In this document: one piece after another, positions 38,581-50,771 of the stretch
How the letters are laid out: each line of letters begins with the position of its first letter
How positions within the stretch are numbered: the stretch's first letter is position 1
Origin: Octadecabacter sp.
GTDB taxonomy: Bacteria; Pseudomonadota; Alphaproteobacteria; Rhodobacterales; Rhodobacteraceae
Direction: 5' to 3'
NCBI GenBank assembly: GCA_028825445.1
Contig: JAPKAD010000013.1
Coordinates: forward strand, 1-57,133
Length of the DNA: 57,133 nt
Program-made: the position numbers and the translations under genes
The notes under the pieces: model-generated
The model's input: only the letters and a program-made list of their open reading frames with translations
Told to the model about the DNA's origin: nothing
The model's database searches: none

Positions 38581-40017
38581 TCAAGCGATTTTATTTAGTA
38601 ATGCATCCAACGAAATTTTTGCATCACCATAGAACATACGAGTATTTTCTTTGAAGAATAATGGATTTTCAATACCTGAATACCCGGTACCTTGACCACG
38701 CTTGGACACGAATACCTGCTTGGCTTTCCAGCACTCCAGAACTGGCATCCCTGCAATGGGGGAGTTCGGATCATCCTGTGCGGCCGGGTTCACAATGTCA
38801 TTAGACCCAATGATAATCGCAACATCAGTCGTCGGAAAATCTTCGTTGATCTCATCCATTTCCATTACAATATCATAAGGCACCTTGGCTTCAGCCAGCA
38901 GCACGTTCATGTGACCTGGCAAACGCCCCGCAACGGGGTGAATGGCAAAACGCACTACCTTGCCCTTAGCACGCAAACGACGCGTTAGTTCAGCAACGTT
39001 CTGCTGCGCTTGCGCAACGGCCATACCGTACCCAGGTATAATGATAACACTGTCGGCTTCTTCCAGTGCTGTAGCTACACCGTCCGCGTCAATAGCGATC
39101 TGCTCGCCTTCAACGGCCATTTGTTCGCCCTGTGGACCACCAAAGCCGCCTAGGATCACGGATACAAAGCTACGATTCATTGCCTTACACATGATGTAAG
39201 ACAATATTGCGCCACTTGATCCAACAAGCGCTCCGACTACAATCATAAGATCATTACCAAGACTGAAACCGATAGCTGCAGCCGCCCATCCAGAATAACT
39301 ATTAAGCATAGACACTACCACCGGCATGTCCGCTCCGCCAATTCCCATGATTAAATGATAACCAATGAACAAGGCTGCCAACGTCATGAAAAACAAAGGG
39401 GCAAAACCGCCAGTATTAAAATACCAAACCAACGTGATCACGGAGACCACCGCAGCTCCAATATTGAGAAAGTGACCACCTGGGAGTTTTTGTGCAGCAG
39501 AGTTCACTTTACCGGATAACTTACCGTAGGCAATGATCGATCCTGTAAAAGTGATCGCCCCAATGAAAATGCCCAGGAACAGTTCGATCCGCAGGATGTT
39601 AAGTTCAACCGTTGTCTTTTTAGCGATGAGGATTGCAAATGTTCCGAGTTCACTCATATCTGCGTTTTCAGCAATCAAAGCGGCAACACGATACATCTCA
39701 AAGTGGGCAATAAACCCAACAAAAATCGCCGCAAGACCAACAAGCGAGTGCATAGCAGCAACAAGTTCGGGCATTTGCGTCATCTGCACTTTTGTAGCCA
39801 GTTGGTACCCGATAGCGCCACCACCGGTAAGCAACAGAAGGGACAGAACCCAATAGCCTGACCCTGGCCCGATAAGCGTGGCCGCTATAGCCAAAGCCAT
39901 ACCTGAAATTCCATACCAAACTGCGCGCTTTGCGCTTTCTTGACCAGAAAGGCCCCCCAGTGAGAGGATGAAAAGGATTGCTGCAACCACATAAGCTGCT
40001 GTTGTTAAACCGTCCAT
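38581..40017 (-). CDS. pntB: NAD(P) transhydrogenase subunit beta
   Basis: A 478-residue subunit of the proton-translocating transhydrogenase that makes NADPH from NADH using the proton gradient. The N-terminal half has eight to nine membrane helices; the C-terminal NADP(H)-binding domain contains the [10 protein letters not shown] loop, the [22 protein letters not shown] segment (quoted in part, key residues His and Arg) and the late GTGYSG. The length is normal. It follows pntA by 13 bases on the minus strand and is followed by a good terminator. Confidence 0.96.
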   Translation of the reverse strand: MDGLTTAAYVVAAILFILSLGGLSGQESAKRAVWYGISGMALAIAATLIGPGSGYWVLSLLLLTGGGAIGYQLATKVQMTQMPELVAAMHSLVGLAAIFVGFIAHFEMYRVAALIAENADMSELGTFAILIAKKTTVELNILRIELFLGIFIGAITFTGSIIAYGKLSGKVNSAAQKLPGGHFLNIGAAVVSVITLVWYFNTGGFAPLFFMTLAALFIGYHLIMGIGGADMPVVVSMLNSYSGWAAAAIGFSLGNDLMIVVGALVGSSGAILSYIMCKAMNRSFVSVILGGFGGPQGEQMAVEGEQIAIDADGVATALEEADSVIIIPGYGMAVAQAQQNVAELTRRLRAKGKVVRFAIHPVAGRLPGHMNVLLAEAKVPYDIVMEMDEINEDFPTTDVAIIIGSNDIVNPAAQDDPNSPIAGMPVLECWKAKQVFVSKRGQGTGYSGIENPLFFKENTRMFYGDAKISLDALLNKIA

Positions 40018-40030
40018 AATAATCGCTTCC

Positions 40031-41602
40031 TTAAGATTTCTGGAACATGGCGAGCATTCGCCTTGTCACGAGGAAACCCCCAAAGATGTTAATTCCAGTC
40101 ATAAAGACTGCAAGGCTCGCAAGCAAAATGACAAAAAACGAGCCCGATCCGATCTGTACCAGCGCACCAAGAATTATGATCGAAGAAATCGCGTTCGTAA
40201 CTGCCATAAGCGGGGTGTGCAGACTATGTGCTACGCCCCAAATAACTTGGAAACCAATGAAGATAGATAATACAAAAACAATAAAGTGTTGCATAAAAGA
40301 AGCAGGCGCAACAAGTCCAGCTAACAACAGGATGGAACCGCCAACTGCAAGAAGCGTAATCTGATTTTTAGTTTGGGTCTTGAAAGCCAATGTTTCGGTC
40401 GCACGTTTTTGACTCGCCGTCAATTCAACAGCTTTCACTTTCGGCTTCGCCGCAATCGCCTGAACTTTGGGTGGCGGCGGCGGGAACGTTACAGTTTTGG
40501 CATGAACAATAGTCGCACCGCGGATTACATCATCCTCCATGTTGTGGCTAATTACACCGTCCTTGGCAGGCGTCAAATCAGTTAACAAATGGCGAATGTT
40601 GGTCGCATAAAGTGTGGAGGATTGCGCTGCCATCCGTGATGGAAAATCCGTGTATCCGATAATAGTCACGCCATTATTGGTTACTATCTTTTCATCCATA
40701 ACTGTTAGCTTACAATTACCGCCCTTTTCCGCCGCAAGGTCCACAATCACGGATCCAGGTTTCATAGCCTTCACCATGTCCTCAGTCCAAAGTTCAGGGG
40801 CTGCGCGGTTCGGGATCAAGGCCGTGGTGATAACTATGTCCATGTCGGGCGCTATTTCACAGAATTTGGCCAACTGCGCGGCCGCGAATTCAGGGCTAGA
40901 CACTGGAGCGTATCCACCTGTTTCCGAACCATCTTTTTGGTCTTCATCAAAGTCAAGGAATACAAACTGCGCACCCATGGACTCAACCTGTTCAGATACT
41001 TCTGGGCGTACATCAAAAGCATACGTAATCGCACCAAGAGATGTTGCCGTGCCGATAGCTGCAAGGCCTGCAACACCCGCTCCAATGACCAAAACTTTAG
41101 CTGGCGGAACCTTACCCGCTGCTGTGATCTGGCCTGTAAAGAAACGTGGGAAATGATTGCCTGCCTCAATTACTGCACGGTAACCCGCGATATTAGCCAT
41201 AGACGAAAGCGCGTCCATTTTCTGCGCACGCGAAATGCGTGGGATCATTTCCATAGCAACGACTGTCGCACCTTTTTGGGCGGCTGTTTTCATTTTGTCG
41301 TCGTCAGCGACGGGGCTAAAGAAAGAAATTAATGTCTGATCTGCGTGCAGGCGTTTCATTTCATCGTCATTGGGCACACGAACTTTGGCGATAACGTCTG
41401 CCGTTTTCCACAGAGCGGCAGCTGTTTTGACAACTTCAACGCCTACTTCCTTGTAGGATTTGTCTGAGAAACCGGACGCTACGCCCGCTTGAGTTTCAAC
41501 TATACATTCGTGACCGAGTTTTTGAAGTTCAACTGCAGAAGCTGGCGTCATCGCAACGCGGTTTTCACCATCAAAAAGTTCCTTTGGCGTACCAATTTTC
41601 AT
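40031..41602 (-). CDS. pntA: NAD(P) transhydrogenase subunit alpha, fused form
   Basis: A 523-residue subunit. Residues about 1-380 form the NAD(H)-binding alanine-dehydrogenase-like domain, with the nucleotide loop [13 protein letters not shown] and the RQD-loop region; a Pro/Lys-rich linker (FPPPPPKVQ) follows, then four hydrophobic helices from about residue 410. This is the E. coli-type fusion of PntAA and PntAB, which are separate in many other alphaproteobacteria. First gene of the pntAB operon. Confidence 0.96.
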   Translation of the reverse strand: MKIGTPKELFDGENRVAMTPASAVELQKLGHECIVETQAGVASGFSDKSYKEVGVEVVKTAAALWKTADVIAKVRVPNDDEMKRLHADQTLISFFSPVADDDKMKTAAQKGATVVAMEMIPRISRAQKMDALSSMANIAGYRAVIEAGNHFPRFFTGQITAAGKVPPAKVLVIGAGVAGLAAIGTATSLGAITYAFDVRPEVSEQVESMGAQFVFLDFDEDQKDGSETGGYAPVSSPEFAAAQLAKFCEIAPDMDIVITTALIPNRAAPELWTEDMVKAMKPGSVIVDLAAEKGGNCKLTVMDEKIVTNNGVTIIGYTDFPSRMAAQSSTLYATNIRHLLTDLTPAKDGVISHNMEDDVIRGATIVHAKTVTFPPPPPKVQAIAAKPKVKAVELTASQKRATETLAFKTQTKNQITLLAVGGSILLLAGLVAPASFMQHFIVFVLSIFIGFQVIWGVAHSLHTPLMAVTNAISSIIILGALVQIGSGSFFVILLASLAVFMTGINIFGGFLVTRRMLAMFQKS

Positions 41603-42561
41603 GCCGTCTTCCCCATATTACCTGAAGTTACAAATTATTTATAGACCGATAAGCCGATACACAAGAGAAACAGATAGTTTGATTATGTTACTTACCCTAA
41701 CCGACGTGGCAAATATCGTATTCACAAATACTGATATAAACCTTCAGTTTAAACGTGATATATGTAGCAATTCCTGCCACCCAAAACATCAATCGCACAT
41801 TAGCTAGCCTAACCAACCAGACGCAACGTATGATTATGGCGCACCCCACGGACTGGAACGTTATTATCTTGGACATCTGCAAACGACTTGAGATGAGCTA
41901 ATTAGCCAATTCACTTAACATAAATGTACTAAAAATAGCTGTATTATTATTCGCTAGCGTCAAGGTTCGCACTGGATATCTCATTTGTTGCCCAGTGGGC
42001 TGGAAGAGATTAAAAGGTGTTAGGATGCAATCACCGACAGTTTGTTTTTTAAAAACAACCTTTAACAGTTTACTTGAAATAATATAAAACTACTCAGAAA
42101 GAAAATGCCCGCTTTTTTACTTACCCGCTAACGCAACATCTAATTAATTTTGACGCCAGACTTTAAAACCTTGCCACCAATTTCTTATTACTTATTCAAA
42201 GTGCTAACTAGAAATTATTATTAATGTGCCCATGGATGATTAAAAGTCCACAATAGATGTTTCCGGTCTACTATACAGATTACCACAACGGTCGGATTCT
42301 AGATTTAAGTGGGACGATGACTAGGGCCAGCACTGACGATTAAACTATTGTATTTAAAATCAACGGCCGTTCAAATATTTTACCACATTAAACGGATGAA
42401 ATTGTCTGCTCCAACAATCACATTGTCATTACCTTTACGTCATTGAGGCAGCAAAAACCCCTGACCATGCACATAAATTTTTTCAGATACGGTATCACGT
42501 ATAGCAAATTTGATAGAAAATTACTTTTTAAAAATTTACGGCCTACGACTTTAAGAGCGAA
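41603..42561. other. 960-base AT-rich gap upstream of pntA
   Basis: No intact gene. The left end holds the pntAB promoter region. On the minus strand near 42440-42250 a protein-like but interrupted reading occurs (NDNVIVGADNFIRLMW, then LIVSAGPSHRPT), whose family I cannot name. The remainder is AT-rich without structure I can interpret. Confidence 0.4.
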
Positions 42562-43011
42562 TTACACCCAACGGCGAGTATTTTTTATATAACTTTTAAA
42601 GTCCTGCTTGAATTTACAACGCAGACTATTTTCCTCAGGCGTAATAAATCGCTTTTTAAGAATCCATAACAAAGCTGGTATCATGGGCAATGCAAGCGGT
42701 GTATCCCAACGAAATATAAACCCAGTTAGGATCAACACATCCCCCAAGTATATTGGGTTACGTGTAAATTTAAAGATACCCGATTGTACAAGTTGGTCAG
42801 CTTCAAGATGTGGCATAATAGTAGTTTTTTTACGGCGCATTTCAGCAATAGCGAGAAGTATTAAAGTTAACCCAGCCCAGATTAGTATCAACGCGGAAAA
42901 TTGCGTAACTGCATTATTAAGACTGAGCCCAAAGAAATGCGCCTGATCCAACCAGTAAGTCACAACCAAGGCAAAAACGAGCCAGACAGGCGGAATATCA
43001 AACCACTTCAT
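42562..43011 (-). CDS. Isoprenylcysteine carboxyl methyltransferase-like membrane protein
   Basis: A 149-residue integral membrane protein with four hydrophobic segments, of the ICMT/PEMT-like methyltransferase family. The family core FKFTRNPIYLGDVLILTGF lies at about residues 78-96, followed by a hydrophobic hairpin and the PEEN(S)L-type SAM-binding segment near the C-terminus. Bacterial members methylate lipids or unknown small molecules; the substrate is unknown. Its AT-rich composition exceeds that of its neighbours, but the frame is complete. Confidence 0.85.
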   Translation of the reverse strand: MKWFDIPPVWLVFALVVTYWLDQAHFFGLSLNNAVTQFSALILIWAGLTLILLAIAEMRRKKTTIMPHLEADQLVQSGIFKFTRNPIYLGDVLILTGFIFRWDTPLALPMIPALLWILKKRFITPEENSLRCKFKQDFKSYIKNTRRWV

Positions 43012-43425
43012 AGATTATAATTGGCACAACAAACTACTTATGGAAAGCCCATGAGCGCAAAACGCTCTGTGGCAGAGCGTCGACTGAAATGCCACATGAC
43101 CGAACCAATCAGACCTGAGACCTACTTGCTTGGCAGGTTGACGTTGCCCAGTTCTGTATGAATCTTACTGGCATAATATTTTATCGTATTTTTAAAAATG
43201 AATTTTTGTTAACTTCGGCTAATTGCAGAAATCAAATTAGTTTTTATTACAACTTTTTTTAGGCGTATTAATAGAATACATCCTAACTAAATTTGGCTAA
43301 ATAATTACCCCAGTCGCTCTCCCGTTATTGTCTCTAATTGGACCAGGCGAGTACTTTGTTTGGTAAATTATTATCGGCACTATAGACCAGTAATCTATTT
43401 AGGTCACAACACTTGAACTCGTCTT
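43012..43425. other. Gap between ICMT-like gene and amidotransferase gene
   Basis: No gene seen. AT-rich, with several T-runs near 43170-43260. Both flanking genes are on the minus strand. Confidence 0.4.
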
Positions 43426-44199
43426 TTAGACGTTTACGCAACTGACTTCATTTTGCTGCGCCCAAACAATTGCCGCTTGTCCAAACGCTTGAAATAATGA
43501 TTTAGAGACCGGATCAAATTCAGCCCGCCATTCGGGATGCCATTGTACTGCTAACGTAAAACCAATCGCATCTTTAACGTAGATTGCTTCTGGTGTTGAA
43601 TCAGGAGCTCTACCGTCAACTACAATTCTCGAACTTAAGTCCAGTATGCCTTGCCCGTGCAATGAGTTTGTCAGAACCTCACGGGTGCCCCAAAGGCGAT
43701 GGAAAGGCCCACCGTCTGTAACGGTTACGATATGTCGCATCTCAAACTTTTCATCAAGTGTTCCGTCAGGGGGCATACGGTGATTGTCACGGCCCTCAAT
43801 ATCACGGATTTCAGGATGTAAGGTACAACCCATAGCAACCGCAACCTCTTGAAAACCACGACATATACCAAGGATCGGCTGGCCACGGTCGACACATTTT
43901 CTGATCATAGGCAAAGTGATCGCATCCCGATTACGGTCAAAAGCACCGTAGGCATCAGTTTCGGCATGACCGTACTCACTGGGGTGCACATTTGGACGTC
44001 CACCCGTAAACAAAAAACCATCACACAAATCTGCTAGTTGATCCACATCCACAAAATTAGGGTTGGCCGGTACAATCATGGGCATCCCACCTGAAACCAA
44101 CGCAATTGCGGCTGCAATCATGGCTCCCGACGTATAAGCTGGATATTCATCATGAATAATATCATGATTACCAATAATGCCAATGACTGGTTTATGCAT
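43426..44199 (-). CDS. Class I glutamine amidotransferase (PuuD-like gamma-glutamyl hydrolase)
   Basis: A 257-residue enzyme of the gamma-glutamyl-gamma-aminobutyrate hydrolase family (peptidase C26). The nucleophile Cys is in PILGICRGFQE and the catalytic His in AVQWHPEW, with Glu two residues on. PuuD cleaves gamma-Glu-GABA in putrescine use; other members act on related gamma-glutamyl amides. The start at 44199 gives the usual N-terminus (MHKPVIGII); an upstream ATG at 44265 would add 22 residues lacking family similarity. It lies 88 bases downstream of the GlcG/HbpS gene. A decayed putrescine-type decarboxylase elsewhere in the window is suggestive but not proof of a polyamine link. Confidence 0.87.
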   Translation of the reverse strand: MHKPVIGIIGNHDIIHDEYPAYTSGAMIAAAIALVSGGMPMIVPANPNFVDVDQLADLCDGFLFTGGRPNVHPSEYGHAETDAYGAFDRNRDAITLPMIRKCVDRGQPILGICRGFQEVAVAMGCTLHPEIRDIEGRDNHRMPPDGTLDEKFEMRHIVTVTDGGPFHRLWGTREVLTNSLHGQGILDLSSRIVVDGRAPDSTPEAIYVKDAIGFTLAVQWHPEWRAEFDPVSKSLFQAFGQAAIVWAQQNEVSCVNV

Positions 44200-44287
44200 G
44201 ACGAGCCCCTTTTGCCAACTCGTAACAATTGGCGCGACAAGATCAAACCCTTGCTGTCGCGCCAAATCACGTAAGCCTTATAAAAGC

Positions 44288-44716
44288 TCAGACTTCAGGC
44301 ACTAAATTGGTCGCTTCTATGCCAAAAACAGCACAAATTGCATCATTATCTGACGAGTCGCCCGTAACGCCAACCGCACCAATGACCGCGCCACGTTTGT
44401 CACGCACGAGAACACCACCGGGAACAGGGATCACTTGACCGCCATATACACCATTTACCGCATTCATGAAATATCCTTGGGCTTCAGCGCGTGCCATTTG
44501 GGCAGTGCCAGCCATCCCAAGCATGATCGAACCGTATGCTTTGGCATGAGCAATTGCAAAACGCCCAGGCGCTGCGCCATCTTCGCGTTCAAAAGCTTTT
44601 ACGTGGCCACCCGAATCTAAAACCACAATACTAAGCGGTTTTAGCTTCAGTTCTTGACCTTTTTGAATCGCTTTACGGATCATTGTCCGTGCTTTGTTAA
44701 TTGAAATTTCTGGCAT
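44288..44716 (-). CDS. GlcG/HbpS family heme-binding-like protein
   Basis: A 142-residue protein of the GlcG/HbpS (DUF336) family. Characteristic stretches are VVLDSGGHVKAFERED, AHAKAYGSIMLG, and PVPGGVLVRD, followed by GAVGVTGDSSDNDA. The start at 44716 is supported by GGAG seven bases upstream; the ATG at 44728 overlaps that ribosome site. In E. coli glcG sits in the glycolate operon with the malate synthase G gene; here too it lies directly next to a malate synthase G gene, 33 bases downstream of it. Its role in two-carbon metabolism is not established. Confidence 0.88.
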   Translation of the reverse strand: MPEISINKARTMIRKAIQKGQELKLKPLSIVVLDSGGHVKAFEREDGAAPGRFAIAHAKAYGSIMLGMAGTAQMARAEAQGYFMNAVNGVYGGQVIPVPGGVLVRDKRGAVIGAVGVTGDSSDNDAICAVFGIEATNLVPEV

Positions 44717-44749
44717 GTGTCGCTCCACTGATGAGGTTAATGAATGGCC

Positions 44750-46897
44750 TTAGCTGTTAAGCTGCGTCTTTAATGCAAGACGACGACGGTGCAAAACAGG
44801 TTCAGTATAGCCAGATGGCTGTTCACGTCCACGAAACACTAAATCGCAGGCCGCTTGAAACGCAATCCCGTCGAAGCCTGGTGCCATAGGGTGATAAGCG
44901 GAATCATCACCGTTTTGGGCGTCCACGACAGCAGCCATTTTGCGCATAATCACCAAAGTGTCAGCTTCATTGATAATGTCGTGGTGCAGCCAGTTGGCAA
45001 TGTGTTGCGCAGAAATCCGGCATGTAGCACGATCTTCCATCAGCCCTACATTGTTAATATCAGGCACCTTGGAACAGCCTACACCCGCATCAATCCAGCG
45101 CACTACATAGCCAAGAATACCTTGTGCGTTGTTTTCGACCTCACGCGAGATCTGGTCTTTGGTCCAAGCCTTGTAAGACGCCAGCGGGATATTTAACAAA
45201 GCCTGTACGTAGGTGCGCCGCCCACCCGCTTTAAGCTTAGCCTGAACCTCAAAGACATCGACGTGGTGATAGTGCAACGCGTGCAAAGTAGCAGCCGTAG
45301 GCGACGGTACCCAGGCGCAGTTGGCACCAGATTTTGGATGAGCTATTTTCTGTTCGATCATCGCAGCCATGGCATCAGGCATAGCCCACATACCTTTTCC
45401 AATCTGCGCACGGCCAGAAAGGCCACATTCCAGACCAATATCTACATTTTGATCCTCATACGCGCCAATCCAACCCTTACGCTTAATAAAATCTTTGCGG
45501 CTGAATGGCCCAGCTTCCATCGAGGTGTGGATTTCGTCGCCCGTGCGATCCAGAAAACCAGTGTTAATGAACGCCACACGCGATTTCGCTGCTCGGATGC
45601 AAGACTTAAGGTTCACCGACGTCCGGCGTTCCTCATCCATAATACCAATTTTTACAGTGTGTTGCGGAAGATCTAGTGTTTTTTCAACATGTGCAAAAAT
45701 ATCATTGGTGAAAGCAACTTCTTCTGGGCCATGCATTTTGGGTTTGACGATATAGACAGACCCATGAACCGAGTTGCCGCTGTCACGTGCCAGATCGTGC
45801 TTAGCAATAAGCGTTGTTATCATTGCGTCCATTAGACCCTCATAGACCTCATTGCCATCACGGTCTAAAATCGCAGAGTTTGTCATCAAGTGGCCAACAT
45901 TGCGGATCCACAGTAATGCTCTGCCCTTGAGCGTCAATGTGCCACCATCTGGCGCAATAAATGTGCGATCGCCACTCAATCGGCGAGTGAAAGTTTTACC
46001 GTTTTTTTGAAGCTGAGCCTCAAGATCGCCACGCATCAGACCAAGCCAGTTTGTATAGGCAAGAACCTTATCTTCAGCATCAACGCAAGCCACTGAATCT
46101 TCGCAATCCATGATCGCGGACACAGCGCTTTCGAGACGAACATCAGCTAAAGATGCACGGTCACGCGACCCAATCGGATGATCTTTGTTAAAGACTAATT
46201 CAACATGCAAGCCGTTGTTTTTAAGTAAAATTGTTTCAGGATTATCTGCATTACCAGTATAACCAACAAATTGGTCAGGCATCAATAAAGGATTACCGTC
46301 GGTAATCAGATGACCACCCGACACAACGTATTTTTCAACATCGCCGTGCGACGCACCTTGAATGGGAAACGCATCGTCAAGAAACACGCGAGTGCGGGCT
46401 ACAACACGGCTACCGTGGCCGAGATCATAACCTTCTGTCAGCGCAGGTCGACCCATTGCATCCGTACCGTATAAAGCATCATACAGACTACCCCAGCGAG
46501 CATTCGCTGCGTTCAAAGCAAACCGCGCATTGGTAATTGGCACAACCAATTGCGGCCCCGCAACACTTGCAATTTCTGGGTCTACGTTGGCCGTGTCGAT
46601 TGTGAAATCATCACCTTCAGGAGTTAAATAATTAATTTTTCGCAAAAACGCTTCGTATTCAGCCTCGTCATGAGCTTGTCCCGTGCGCGCACGATGCCAG
46701 TCATCGATCTGGCTTTGCAATTCATCCCGACGATCAAGAAGGGCTTTATTTTTTGGACCGAAATTGTGGATAAGACCTGAAAACCCTGTCCAGAATGCAT
46801 CGGTATCCAAACCGGTTTGCGGCAAGGCTTGCGTATCAATAAAATCTGCCAATTCTGTCGCCACAGAAAGTCCCGCGCGATCAACTCGATTTATCAT
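44750..46897 (-). CDS. glcB: Malate synthase G
   Basis: A 715-residue cytoplasmic enzyme that joins glyoxylate and acetyl-CoA to malate. Length fits the G isoform (about 720), not the shorter A form. Seen are the isoform G insert region, the acetyl-CoA/glyoxylate active-site parts LRGDLEAQ, RSLSWIR-like [32 protein letters not shown] and [13 protein letters not shown] (catalytic Asp and Glu region). The start at 46897 follows AAGGA at good spacing; the frame extends 58 codons upstream without family similarity. Upstream of the GlcG/HbpS gene in one minus-strand unit. Confidence 0.96.
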   Translation of the reverse strand: MINRVDRAGLSVATELADFIDTQALPQTGLDTDAFWTGFSGLIHNFGPKNKALLDRRDELQSQIDDWHRARTGQAHDEAEYEAFLRKINYLTPEGDDFTIDTANVDPEIASVAGPQLVVPITNARFALNAANARWGSLYDALYGTDAMGRPALTEGYDLGHGSRVVARTRVFLDDAFPIQGASHGDVEKYVVSGGHLITDGNPLLMPDQFVGYTGNADNPETILLKNNGLHVELVFNKDHPIGSRDRASLADVRLESAVSAIMDCEDSVACVDAEDKVLAYTNWLGLMRGDLEAQLQKNGKTFTRRLSGDRTFIAPDGGTLTLKGRALLWIRNVGHLMTNSAILDRDGNEVYEGLMDAMITTLIAKHDLARDSGNSVHGSVYIVKPKMHGPEEVAFTNDIFAHVEKTLDLPQHTVKIGIMDEERRTSVNLKSCIRAAKSRVAFINTGFLDRTGDEIHTSMEAGPFSRKDFIKRKGWIGAYEDQNVDIGLECGLSGRAQIGKGMWAMPDAMAAMIEQKIAHPKSGANCAWVPSPTAATLHALHYHHVDVFEVQAKLKAGGRRTYVQALLNIPLASYKAWTKDQISREVENNAQGILGYVVRWIDAGVGCSKVPDINNVGLMEDRATCRISAQHIANWLHHDIINEADTLVIMRKMAAVVDAQNGDDSAYHPMAPGFDGIAFQAACDLVFRGREQPSGYTEPVLHRRRLALKTQLNS

Positions 46898-47018
46898 AAC
46901 GTTTATCCTTTGTATTCCACAGTACACGGTAATTTTGTGGGATGTAGAACAGTTGCCAGATATTGGCAACATGATGCGCTGTAAGAATCGAACAGACGCA
47001 GTTTCAAATTCTAAATCT

Positions 47019-47165
47019 TCACGGTTTAGAACGACTTGATCTACAGCGACCAGAACAATAGCGAACTTCATCCCAGACGCGTGCCCATTTTTTGCGCCAC
47101 GCGAACGGACGGCCGCAAGTGATGCATATTTTTTGGGGCAGATCAGATTTTGCTCGCATTTTCAT
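47019..47165 (-). CDS. DUF2256 zinc-ribbon protein
   Basis: A 48-residue protein. The DUF2256 signature is complete: [20 protein letters not shown], then VRYCSGRC, with four Cys (CxxC...CxxxC) that should bind zinc. The start at 47165 or the Met two codons later is favoured because homologues begin with a short basic N-terminus; the open frame to 47303 overlaps the divergent pepN start and is rejected. The function is unknown; the family is often found next to photolyase-like or DUF genes, not seen here. Confidence 0.88.
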   Translation of the reverse strand: MKMRAKSDLPQKICITCGRPFAWRKKWARVWDEVRYCSGRCRSSRSKP

Positions 47166-47243
47166 TTTTCTTATGTAGCGCGCCCTGCCTTGTAGCCCAG
47201 TCTCTGCAAGCCTAGAATTAAAATAAACATATCGGAGAAATTC

Positions 47244-49802
47244 ATGACCGACGCAGCCCCCAAAACAATCCACCTCAAGGACTACCGCCCTTTCGGGTTT
47301 CATCTAGATCATGTGCAACTTAAATTTCGTTTAGCACCGTCGGCAACGCGGGTCATCAGCAGGATGTCAGTCCGGCACAATATTAATTTTCCTGGTGAAT
47401 TTTTTCTTAATGGGGAGAATTTAAAGCTAGTTTGGGCAAAGATTGACGGGGTTAATGTGACACCCATAATAACGCCTGACGGATTGACTTGCGACGTACC
47501 CGACGGTGACTTTGTTTGGGAGGCAGAGGTTGAGATTTCCCCTGTCACAAATACCGCCCTAGAAGGGTTATACATGTCAAATGATATGTACTGCACCCAA
47601 TGTGAAGCCGAGGGATTTCGCAAGATCACCTTCTACCCCGATCGCCCTGATGTAATGAGCGTATTTACTGTGCGTATTGAAGGAGACCTGCCCGTCTTAC
47701 TGTCCAATGGAAACCCGAAAAACAGCGGTGATCGCTGGGCAGAATGGCATGATCCATGGCCTAAACCTGCATATCTGTTTGCGCTTGTTGCTGGCGATTT
47801 ACACGCCCACCGGGACACGTTTACCACGATGTCTGGCAAAAATGTTGCGTTAAAAATCTACGTGCGTCCCGGTCCTGACGAAGCCAAATGCACCTTTGGA
47901 ATGGGCGCACTAAAGCGATCTATGAAATGGGACGAGCTTGTTTATGGGCTCGAATATGATTTGGACGTTTTCAATATAGTTGCTGTTGATGATTTTAATA
48001 TGGGAGCAATGGAAAATAAGGGCTTAAACGTTTTTAATTCCAGCTGTGTTCTTGCTTCGCCAGAAACTAGCACAGATGCGAATTTTGAACGTATTGATGC
48101 GATCATTGCCCATGAGTATTTTCATAATTGGACTGGCAATCGCATTACCTGCCGCGACTGGTTTCAGCTTTGTCTCAAAGAGGGTCTGACCGTATTTCGC
48201 GACCAGCATTACACAGGTGATCAAGGCAGTCATGCAGTCAAAAGGATTCAGGACGCGATCACACTTCGCTCGCGTCAGTTTCGCGAAGACAACGGTCCGC
48301 TCGCCCATCCGGTGCGTCCCGAAAGCTTTATTGAGATAAATAACTTTTATACTGTTACAGTATATGAAAAAGGCGCCGAAATAATCAGTATGCTTAAGCG
48401 TTTAGTCGGTAATGATGCCTACTTTAAAGCACTGAATTTGTATTTTACCCGCCACGACGGGGACGCGGCCACAATTGAGAATTGGTTGCAAGTGTTTGCG
48501 GACACGACAGGGCGCGATTTAAGCCAATTCAAACGTTGGTATAGTCAAGCAGGAACACCACGGCTGTCAGTCACTGATGACTTCAAAAATGGCACATACA
48601 CGCTACACTTCGCACAAGAAACCCCACCCACGCCAGGGCAAGATAGTAAGTCAGCGCAGGTGATTCCGATTGCTGTTGGCTTGTTGGCACAAGATGGAAC
48701 AGAATTGCAGGCGACTACAGTGCTAGAAATGACCGCCACCACCCAAAGTTTTATGTTTGACGGATTGGCGGCAAAACCTGTCCCATCAATCCTGCGCGAA
48801 TTTTCTGCACCCGTAATTTTGCAGCGTAATCAGACCAACACAGAACGCGCATTCTTGATGGCCCATGATACCGATCCCTTTAACAAATGGGATGCTGGCA
48901 ATGCGCTGGCAAAAAATGTGTTGATAGAATATATCACGGAAAATAAATCGCCGGATACAGCTTATTTCAATGGAATTAATGCAATATTACGGAATGATAC
49001 GCTTGACCCCGCATTTCGTGCGCTTTGTCTGACATTGCCGTCCGAAGACGATATGGCGCAAACTTTACATGACACCGGCATAGTCCCGGATCCCCTCGCA
49101 ATCCACCATGCTATTGAGGCCCTAAAATTTGCGACAGCACAGCATTTACATGAGGTCTTACCAGGCCTTCTGGCGGATATGATTACTGAAGGGCCCTATT
49201 CACCAGACGCTAAGGCAGCTGGAAAACGCAGCCTTGGAAATGCAGTGCTGGACCTTTTATCGAGGCTGGACGATGGTGCAGCAGCTACTAAACAATACGC
49301 CAATGCGAATAATATGACTATGCAGATAGCAGGATTGGTTGCACTTTTGCGGGGTGGCAAAGGCGAAAGTCAAAGTACAGCGTTCCGCAATCAGTGGCGC
49401 TCAGATCGGTTGGTCATGGACAAGTGGTTTAGTCTAACAGTCTCACTGGCTAAACCAGAAATGGCAGCTAAAACGGCTGAAAGACTAACGCAAGATATTG
49501 GCTTTGAATTTAAAAATCCTAATCGTTTCCGCGCAGTTTTTGGTTCATTGGCAAGTAATTCAGCCGGCTTTCATGATGCATCCGGTGTGTCGTATCGCCT
49601 GTTTGGCGATTGGCTGGCAAAGCTTGATGCTATCAACCCGCAGACTGCAGCACGCATGACAACAGCGTTTGAGACGTGGCGACGTTATGATTCGAACAGA
49701 AAAGATCAAATTTGCGACGTTCTAGAAACTTTGGCCAAAACTTTGAATCTTTCGCGTGATACGAGTGAAATGGTTGACCGTATGTTGGGAAGAAAGACCT
49801 AG
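47244..49802 (+). CDS. pepN: Aminopeptidase N
   Basis: An 852-residue M1-family zinc aminopeptidase that removes N-terminal residues from peptides in the cytoplasm. The exopeptidase motif GAMENKGLN is near residue 255, and the zinc motif [11 protein letters not shown] near residue 289 provides His, Glu and His; the third ligand Glu lies in [11 protein letters not shown]. The C-terminal DUF3458 helical domain is complete. The ATG at 47244 is preceded by GGAG. It works well with the peptide importer operon in amino-acid scavenging, but is encoded apart. Confidence 0.96.
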   Translation: MTDAAPKTIHLKDYRPFGFHLDHVQLKFRLAPSATRVISRMSVRHNINFPGEFFLNGENLKLVWAKIDGVNVTPIITPDGLTCDVPDGDFVWEAEVEISPVTNTALEGLYMSNDMYCTQCEAEGFRKITFYPDRPDVMSVFTVRIEGDLPVLLSNGNPKNSGDRWAEWHDPWPKPAYLFALVAGDLHAHRDTFTTMSGKNVALKIYVRPGPDEAKCTFGMGALKRSMKWDELVYGLEYDLDVFNIVAVDDFNMGAMENKGLNVFNSSCVLASPETSTDANFERIDAIIAHEYFHNWTGNRITCRDWFQLCLKEGLTVFRDQHYTGDQGSHAVKRIQDAITLRSRQFREDNGPLAHPVRPESFIEINNFYTVTVYEKGAEIISMLKRLVGNDAYFKALNLYFTRHDGDAATIENWLQVFADTTGRDLSQFKRWYSQAGTPRLSVTDDFKNGTYTLHFAQETPPTPGQDSKSAQVIPIAVGLLAQDGTELQATTVLEMTATTQSFMFDGLAAKPVPSILREFSAPVILQRNQTNTERAFLMAHDTDPFNKWDAGNALAKNVLIEYITENKSPDTAYFNGINAILRNDTLDPAFRALCLTLPSEDDMAQTLHDTGIVPDPLAIHHAIEALKFATAQHLHEVLPGLLADMITEGPYSPDAKAAGKRSLGNAVLDLLSRLDDGAAATKQYANANNMTMQIAGLVALLRGGKGESQSTAFRNQWRSDRLVMDKWFSLTVSLAKPEMAAKTAERLTQDIGFEFKNPNRFRAVFGSLASNSAGFHDASGVSYRLFGDWLAKLDAINPQTAARMTTAFETWRRYDSNRKDQICDVLETLAKTLNLSRDTSEMVDRMLGRKT

Positions 49803-49857
49803 TTATAAGCAAAATTAGCGCTCACTGATACACCGTTAAATAATAAGAGGATGTGGC

Positions 49858-50352
49858 ATGCCGTTTTTTATTGCACTTATTATCATCGTGATGGTTGCAT
49901 ATCTTTGGATCAATCACACCCGCTACACCTCCGATATTGGGGTAAAAATTGACGATAGCGTACGACTTACAGCGCAGCGATTAAGGCCAAACCATAAGAT
50001 AAGAATGCGCCCTGTTGAAAGCATTGAAGACAATCGGCTGGCGATTGCTGCAATTGGTGCTGCATTTATTAAATTGGATGTGCTTCCCACTTCGCGTCAA
50101 CGCCAGGTTTTGACGGCGCAAATGCGGTCAATACTTATGATGGACAGCGCTGAAACACAGAAAATAATCGTGCTCGGGCGATGTTTAACAGTAAAATATG
50201 GCGGTGCAGAGCGTGCAATCGCGCGACTGTCATGCAAGCTTTATAAGTTATTCGGCATCGAACAAATCGTACTTCTGGTGCACATCCCCAAATTATATTC
50301 AAATGATCCAAGTGGCGCAGTAGAAGACATCAAACCTAGTATGCGGCATTGA
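49858..50352 (+). CDS. Membrane-anchored TerB-like protein
   Basis: A 164-residue protein with an N-terminal membrane anchor (about residues 2-18) and a helical cytoplasmic part. The segment MRPVESIEDNRLAIAAIGAA (residues about 51-70) and the later helices resemble TerB-like proteins of Rhodobacteraceae, which occur next to pepN. Function unknown. It overlaps the next gene by 4 bases, so both are co-translated. Confidence 0.7.
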   Translation: MPFFIALIIIVMVAYLWINHTRYTSDIGVKIDDSVRLTAQRLRPNHKIRMRPVESIEDNRLAIAAIGAAFIKLDVLPTSRQRQVLTAQMRSILMMDSAETQKIIVLGRCLTVKYGGAERAIARLSCKLYKLFGIEQIVLLVHIPKLYSNDPSGAVEDIKPSMRH

Positions 50353-50771
50353 TGATATATCGACATGAACGCCACGGGCGACATTGGAAAATTATTTTGC
50401 CAATTTTGATCATGTGGATGTGCATTTTACTAACTTGGTTAATCTTTAACCTCATTTGGGGGATCATGGCAATTTTATTGGCTTTTACCCTACCCGCACT
50501 TTGGGATGTAATACGCGACACCCATTCATGGGTTGAAGTTTGGCCAAATCAGATCGTATGGAAATCTGCACTTCGCGGTGACGATCACAGCGACATTGAC
50601 CATGTGCGTATTAACCGTCGATTTGACGGTAGTATGAGGATCACACTGATCCATGTAAATGGATCTCACTCATGGTTACCCCCTGACATCGCACCACCTG
50701 TCGATATATTTCAAGCGGCACTTAAAGAAGCTGGGATTGTCACTGAAAGACATCCATTTTCACGGTTTTAG
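50349..50771 (+). CDS. Small two-helix membrane protein, unknown function
   Basis: A 140-residue protein. Two hydrophobic segments at about residues 14-50 form a hairpin in the membrane; the remaining ~85 residues are a soluble domain with alternating hydrophobic residues (WVEVWPNQIVWKSALRGDD and the following), which suggests a beta-rich PH-like fold (inference). It overlaps the TerB-like gene (ATGA-type) and its 3' end overlaps the convergent transglycosylase gene by 4 bases. Confidence 0.68.
   Translation: MMIYRHERHGRHWKIILPILIMWMCILLTWLIFNLIWGIMAILLAFTLPALWDVIRDTHSWVEVWPNQIVWKSALRGDDHSDIDHVRINRRFDGSMRITLIHVNGSHSWLPPDIAPPVDIFQAALKEAGIVTERHPFSRF

Noticed and set aside
40614..41156. A 180-codon plus-strand open frame
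   Set aside because: It lies fully antisense to pntA, whose sequence and motifs are complete; low-complexity composition rich in Ser, Ala and Pro is typical of shadow frames.
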